Part shown: one piece after another, positions 1 through 7,034 of the stretch
Layout: every line of letters starts with the position of its first letter
How positions within the stretch are numbered: position 1 is the first letter of the stretch
Source: VGBK01 sp043810615
GTDB taxonomy: Bacteria; Actinomycetota; Acidimicrobiia; Spongiisociales; UBA11373
Direction of reading: 5' to 3'
Assembly: GCA_043810615.1 (NCBI GenBank)
Contig: JBDROA010000045.1
Coordinates: forward strand, 1-7,034
DNA: 7,034 nucleotides
Position numbers and translations under genes: made by a program
Notes under the pieces: generated by a model
Databases searched by the model: none
What the model was told of the DNA's origin: nothing
The model's input: only the letters and a program-made list of their open reading frames with translations

Positions 1-3585
<3,585 letters not shown>

Positions 3586-3596
3586 AGGGGTTGTTT

Positions 3597-3623
3597 CGGC
3601 CCGGCTTCATTGGGGCCGGGCCG
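3597..3623 (+). terminator. GC-rich hairpin, probable rpoBC terminator without U-tract
   Basis: Twelve bases after the rpoC stop, CGGCCCGGC (3597-3605) pairs perfectly with GCCGGGCCG (3615-3623) across a 9-base loop. Wobble and A-U pairs could lengthen the stem on the outer side. No T-run follows, which is common for hairpin terminators of high-GC actinobacteria. Position and stability support termination or attenuation of rpoBC transcripts. Without a U-tract, partial read-through into the str operon is possible. Confidence 0.6.
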
Positions 3624-3650
3624 GGAGGGCAGCGCCTGGGTTCTCGCGAT

Positions 3651-3691
3651 CTCCGGCGGTGAGCCACCACCGGGTGGGGAGTGCGCCGGAG
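3651..3691 (+). repeat. inverted repeat upstream of the str promoter
   Basis: CTCCGGCG (3651-3658) and CGCCGGAG (3684-3691) are perfect 8-base inverted arms. Between them, CCACC (3664-3668) can pair with GGTGG (3673-3677) over a 4-base loop. A competing pairing is AGCCAC (3662-3667) with GTGGCT (3691-3696). The element lies between the rpoC hairpin and the -35 region. It could be a second terminator stem for read-through transcripts or a protein-binding site; the sequence does not decide which. Confidence 0.4.
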
Positions 3692-3696
3692 TGGCT

Positions 3697-3726
3697 TTGC
3701 GCTGCTTTCCGGGCCGCGCCTATACT
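3697..3726 (+). promoter_or_regulatory. sigma70-type promoter of the str operon
   Basis: The -10 element TATACT (3721-3726) matches TATAAT at five of six positions and stands out in very GC-rich surroundings. A weak -35, TTGCGC (3697-3702), is 18 bases upstream. The discriminator just after the -10 box is CCGCCGCC, and transcription would begin near 3733-3737, about 190 bases before rpsL. GC-rich discriminators are typical of stringently controlled ribosomal promoters, so ppGpp-dependent repression is a reasonable inference. It gives rpsL-rpsG-fusA-tuf a start independent of rpoBC. Confidence 0.6.
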
Positions 3727-3772
3727 CCGCCGCCGTGAGTCAGTCCCCCTAGTCCCTTCCGCGTGGGGGGGC

Positions 3773-3797
3773 GGCCCGGCTCGACCCAAGCCGGGCC
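3773..3797 (+). repeat. leader hairpin sharing its stem with the rpoC hairpin
   Basis: GGCCCGGCT (3773-3781) pairs with AGCCGGGCC (3789-3797) over a 7-base loop, a 9-bp stem. The 9-mer CGGCCCGGC at 3772-3780 is identical to the left arm of the hairpin after rpoC (3597-3605), and GCCGGGCC recurs in both right arms. Because it lies downstream of the promoter, it is in the leader RNA and could attenuate or shape str transcripts. Confidence 0.5.
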
Positions 3798-3825
3798 ATG
3801 TGCCCCGGAAGGGGGTCAGGAGCGG

Positions 3826-3863
3826 GTCGGCGAATCGGCTCGGCAACGGGCCGAGGAGCCGAC
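3826..3863 (+). repeat. two-part stem in the str leader
   Basis: GTCGGC (3826-3831) pairs with GCCGAC (3858-3863). Inside it, CTCGGC (3839-3844) pairs with GCCGAG (3850-3855) around a 5-base loop, leaving an internal loop between the two helices. An alternative register pairs TCGGCTC (3835-3841) with GAGCCGA (3856-3862). Two mutually exclusive pairings are compatible with a switching element, but GC-rich DNA produces such overlaps easily. Confidence 0.35.
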
Positions 3864-3886
3864 TTTCGCATGTAAGGAAGAAGAGG

Positions 3887-3904
3887 ACCGCCCTACAGGG
3901 CGGT
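3887..3904 (+). repeat. hairpin next to the rpsL ribosome binding site
   Basis: ACCGCCC (3887-3893) and GGGCGGT (3898-3904) form a perfect 7-bp stem closed by a TACA tetraloop. It ends 10 bases before the rpsL Shine-Dalgarno sequence and 19 bases before the GTG start. It lies just downstream of a purine-rich run (AAGGAAGAAGAGGA, 3874-3887). It could keep the ribosome binding site exposed or be part of translational control. There is no T-run, so it is not a classical terminator. Confidence 0.45.
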
Positions 3905-3914
3905 GCATCGAGCG

Positions 3915-3918
3915 AGGA
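3915..3918 (+). promoter_or_regulatory. rpsL ribosome binding site (decides the GTG start)
   Basis: AGGA, within GCGAGGAAT, sits 5 bases before GTG at 3924. It selects this start over the in-frame GTG at 3903, which would add seven residues before the conserved S12 N-terminus. Confidence 0.65.
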
Positions 3919-3923
3919 ATGGC

Positions 3924-4295
3924 GTGCCGACCATCCAGCAACTGGTCCGTGAGGGCCGGAAGCCGAAAGCCAAGAAGGACAAGACGCCCGGCCTGGCCGG
4001 AGCACCGCAGCGACGCGGCGTGTGCACTCGCGTCTACACGGTGACCCCCAAGAAGCCGAACTCGGCCCTCCGCAAGGTGTGCCGGGTGCGGCTGGCCACC
4101 GGGGTCGAAGTCACCGCCTACATCCCCGGTGAGGGCCACAATCTCCAGGAGCACTCCATCGTGCTCATCCGCGGCGGCCGGGTGAAGGACCTCCCCGGCA
4201 TCCGCTACAAGGTCATTCGGGGCACCCTCGATGCTTCTGGGGTGTCCGAGCGCAAGCAGGCCCGCTCCCGCTACGGAGCCAAGAAGGAGTCGTAG
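3924..4295 (+). CDS. rpsL: 30S ribosomal protein S12
   Basis: S12 sits at the decoding centre of the 30S subunit and controls codon-anticodon accuracy; changes in it give streptomycin resistance. The GTG start gives 123 residues, the usual bacterial length (123-124), and places the family's PTIQQLVR at residues 2-9. Core motifs are all present: PQRRGVCTRV (28-37), TPKKPNSALRK (41-51), VEVTAYIPGEGHNLQEHS (61-78) and RGGRVKDLPG (83-92). Lys43 and Lys88, where streptomycin-resistance changes usually occur, are wild type. Asp89, the residue methylthiolated by RimO in some bacteria, is also present. It is the first gene of the str operon, ends in TAG, and is 2 bases from rpsG; its last codons carry the rpsG ribosome binding site, so the two are probably translationally coupled. 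Confidence 0.97.
   Translation: MPTIQQLVREGRKPKAKKDKTPGLAGAPQRRGVCTRVYTVTPKKPNSALRKVCRVRLATGVEVTAYIPGEGHNLQEHSIVLIRGGRVKDLPGIRYKVIRGTLDASGVSERKQARSRYGAKKES
4284..4289 (+). promoter_or_regulatory. rpsG ribosome binding site inside rpsL
   Basis: AAGGAG overlaps the Lys-Glu codons near the end of rpsL and stands 8 bases before the rpsG GTG. This is ideal spacing and a good match to the anti-Shine-Dalgarno. The overlap suits coupled translation of S12 and S7. Confidence 0.75.
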
Positions 4296-4297
4296 AC

Positions 4298-4765
4298 GTG
4301 AGACGCGCCCCTGCTGAGATCCGCGAAGTGGAAGCCGACCCCGTATTCCGCAGCGTGCTGGTGAGTCAGGTCATCAACAAGCTGCTGTGGAAGGGGAAGA
4401 AGGAGAAGGCCCGCAAGATCGTGTACGGCGCTCTCGAGATTGTCGAGCACCGTGCCGGCCAGGACCCCATCCAGATCCTGAAGCGGGCCGTAGACAACAT
4501 CCGTCCCCAGGTCGAGGTGCGGTCGCGGCGGGTCGGCGGCTCCGCCTACCAGGTGCCGGTCGAGGTGCGGCCCCGGCGGGGACAGACCCTGGCGGTGCGC
4601 TGGCTGGTGAGCTATTCCCGGGCCCGGCGGGAGAACACCATGGAGGAGCGTCTCGCCTTCGAGATCCTCGATGCCGCCAACCGGACGGGCGCTGCGGTGA
4701 AGCGCCGCGAAGACATCCACAAGATGGCGGAGTCCAATAAGGCCTTCGCCCACTATCGCTGGTAG
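4298..4765 (+). CDS. rpsG: 30S ribosomal protein S7
   Basis: S7 is a primary 16S rRNA-binding protein that starts assembly of the 30S head and lies by the E site; in E. coli it is also the translational repressor of its operon. The 155-residue product has the expected length (about 156). Typical segments are DPVFRSVLVSQVINKLLWKGKK (starting at residue 14), IVYGALE (41-47), the RNA-binding hairpin RSRRVGGSAYQVPVEVRP (75-92), LAVRWLVSYSRARRE (starting near 98) and the C-terminal KMAESNKAFAHYRW. The N-terminus reads MRRAPAE instead of the common MPRR, a minor difference. The start is GTG with AAGGAG 8 bases upstream. It ends in TAG, 5 bases before fusA. Confidence 0.97.
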   Translation: MRRAPAEIREVEADPVFRSVLVSQVINKLLWKGKKEKARKIVYGALEIVEHRAGQDPIQILKRAVDNIRPQVEVRSRRVGGSAYQVPVEVRPRRGQTLAVRWLVSYSRARRENTMEERLAFEILDAANRTGAAVKRREDIHKMAESNKAFAHYRW

Positions 4766-4768
4766 GAG
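4764..4768 (+). promoter_or_regulatory. fusA ribosome binding site overlapping the rpsG stop
   Basis: AGGAG begins within the rpsG TAG and ends only 2 bases before the fusA ATG at 4771, closer than the usual 5-10 bases. No alternative ATG, GTG or TTG lies in frame before the conserved RNIGIMAHIDAGK segment, so the ATG is kept. Initiation may rely on ribosomes finishing rpsG. Confidence 0.5.
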
Positions 4769-4770
4769 TC

Positions 4771-6873
<2,103 letters not shown>

Positions 6874-6878
6874 CTCCG

Positions 6879-6887
6879 AGGAGAGGA
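6879..6887 (+). promoter_or_regulatory. tuf ribosome binding site
   Basis: The purine run AGGAGAGGA lies in the 23-base gap between fusA and tuf, ending 9 bases before the ATG at 6897. It is a strong Shine-Dalgarno region, as expected for one of the most abundant proteins in the cell. No separate promoter is apparent in the gap, although a promoter inside the end of fusA cannot be excluded. Confidence 0.75.
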
Positions 6888-6896
6888 TGAATAGCG

Positions 6897-7034
6897 ATGG
6901 GTAAGGAGAGGTTTGAGCGTACGAAGCCGCATGTGAATGTGGGGACGATGGGTCATATTGATCATGGGAAGACGACTTTGACGGCGGCGATTACGAAGGT
7001 GTTGGCGGCTCGTAATCCGAAGGTGGTGTATACG
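6897..7034 (+). CDS. tuf: translation elongation factor Tu (3' partial)
   Basis: EF-Tu carries aminoacyl-tRNA to the ribosomal A site as a GTP complex. Only the first 46 codons are in the window. They give the characteristic N-terminus: KERFERTKPHVNVGTMGH, then the P-loop GHIDHGKT at residues 19-26 and TLTAAITKVLAARNPKVVYT. The gene follows fusA, the classical str operon order, and runs off the window edge. Codon use is extraordinary: after the start codon all 45 third positions are G (29) or T (16), none is C or A, and both leucines are TTG. The neighbouring genes end mostly in C or G. Protein identity is certain; the base-composition switch is described under findings. Confidence 0.96.
   Translation, partial: MGKERFERTKPHVNVGTMGHIDHGKTTLTAAITKVLAARNPKVVYT

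Larger units (their letters stand above)
3733..3923 (+). promoter_or_regulatory. structured 5' leader of the str operon
   Basis: About 190 bases separate the predicted transcription start from rpsL, and I see no convincing gene in them. The region can form several stems: hairpin 3773-3797; a long-range helix CCCTTCCG (3754-3761) with CGGAAGGG (3806-3813) that encloses it; a two-part stem at 3826-3863; and a hairpin at 3887-3904 next to the rpsL ribosome binding site. CCCCCT (3745-3750) with AGGGGG (3810-3815) competes with the long-range helix. Such a leader could be a ribosomal-protein autoregulation site or an attenuator. I cannot match it to a named RNA family. Confidence 0.4.

Noticed and set aside
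3607..4154. Several open frames on both strands across the rpoC-rpsL gap (for example 3763-4044 + and 3607-4005 -)
   Set aside because: They overlap the promoter, hairpins and rpsL in other frames, have Arg/Pro-rich composition from GC content, lack ribosome binding sites and match no family.
3903..4295. Longer S12 starting at GTG 3903
   Set aside because: It would add seven residues before the conserved PTIQQLVR, and its GTG overlaps a hairpin arm. GTG 3924 has a properly placed AGGA and gives the family length.
6887..6904. ATG at 6887 as an upstream start for tuf
   Set aside because: It is out of frame with EF-Tu and reaches TAA after five codons.
6897..7034. Chemical C-to-T conversion (bisulfite-like artefact) in tuf
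   Set aside because: C bases are kept wherever a change would alter the protein, so the depletion has been filtered by selection and is evolutionary, not chemical.

Overview
This window is a stretch of core housekeeping genes from a high-GC bacterium: the end of the rpoBC operon followed by the str operon, in the order rpoC (5' truncated) - rpsL - rpsG - fusA - tuf (3' truncated), all on the + strand. The organism is most likely a member of the Actinomycetota. The beta' N-terminal region carries the long charged helical insertion known from actinobacterial RNA polymerases, and S12, S7 and EF-G read like actinobacterial proteins. The class is less certain; an uncultured Acidimicrobiia-like lineage is my best guess from overall resemblance, not from a search.

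Layout. Bases 1-3585 hold about 90% of rpoC, lacking roughly the first 125 codons, with one in-frame TAG at 115-117. Bases 3586-3923 are a non-coding region of about 340 bases. It contains a GC-rich hairpin that probably ends rpoBC transcription, an inverted repeat, a sigma70-type promoter (-10 TATACT at 3721) and a strongly structured leader of about 190 bases. Then come rpsL (3924-4295, GTG start), rpsG (4298-4765, GTG start, 2-base gap), fusA (4771-6873, 5-base gap) and the first 46 codons of tuf (6897 to the window end, 23-base gap).

How the genes work together. RpoC is the catalytic large subunit of RNA polymerase. S12 and S7 belong to the 30S decoding centre and head, and EF-G and EF-Tu are the GTPases that translocate the ribosome and deliver aminoacyl-tRNA. 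The tight spacing from rpsL to tuf indicates one translationally coupled transcript driven by the promoter near 3721. Its GC-rich discriminator suggests stringent control.

I find no new system here. The points worth a second look are: (i) the start of tuf, where every codon after the start ends in G or T and no synonymous site carries C, unlike the C-rich genes around it; (ii) the in-frame TAG in the rpoC insertion, together with a V-to-G change in a near-universal beta' motif; (iii) an EF-G that departs from its family at several conserved motifs; (iv) two hairpins with the same 9-base arm on either side of the str promoter, and a heavily folded leader; (v) TAG as the stop codon of all four genes whose ends are visible.
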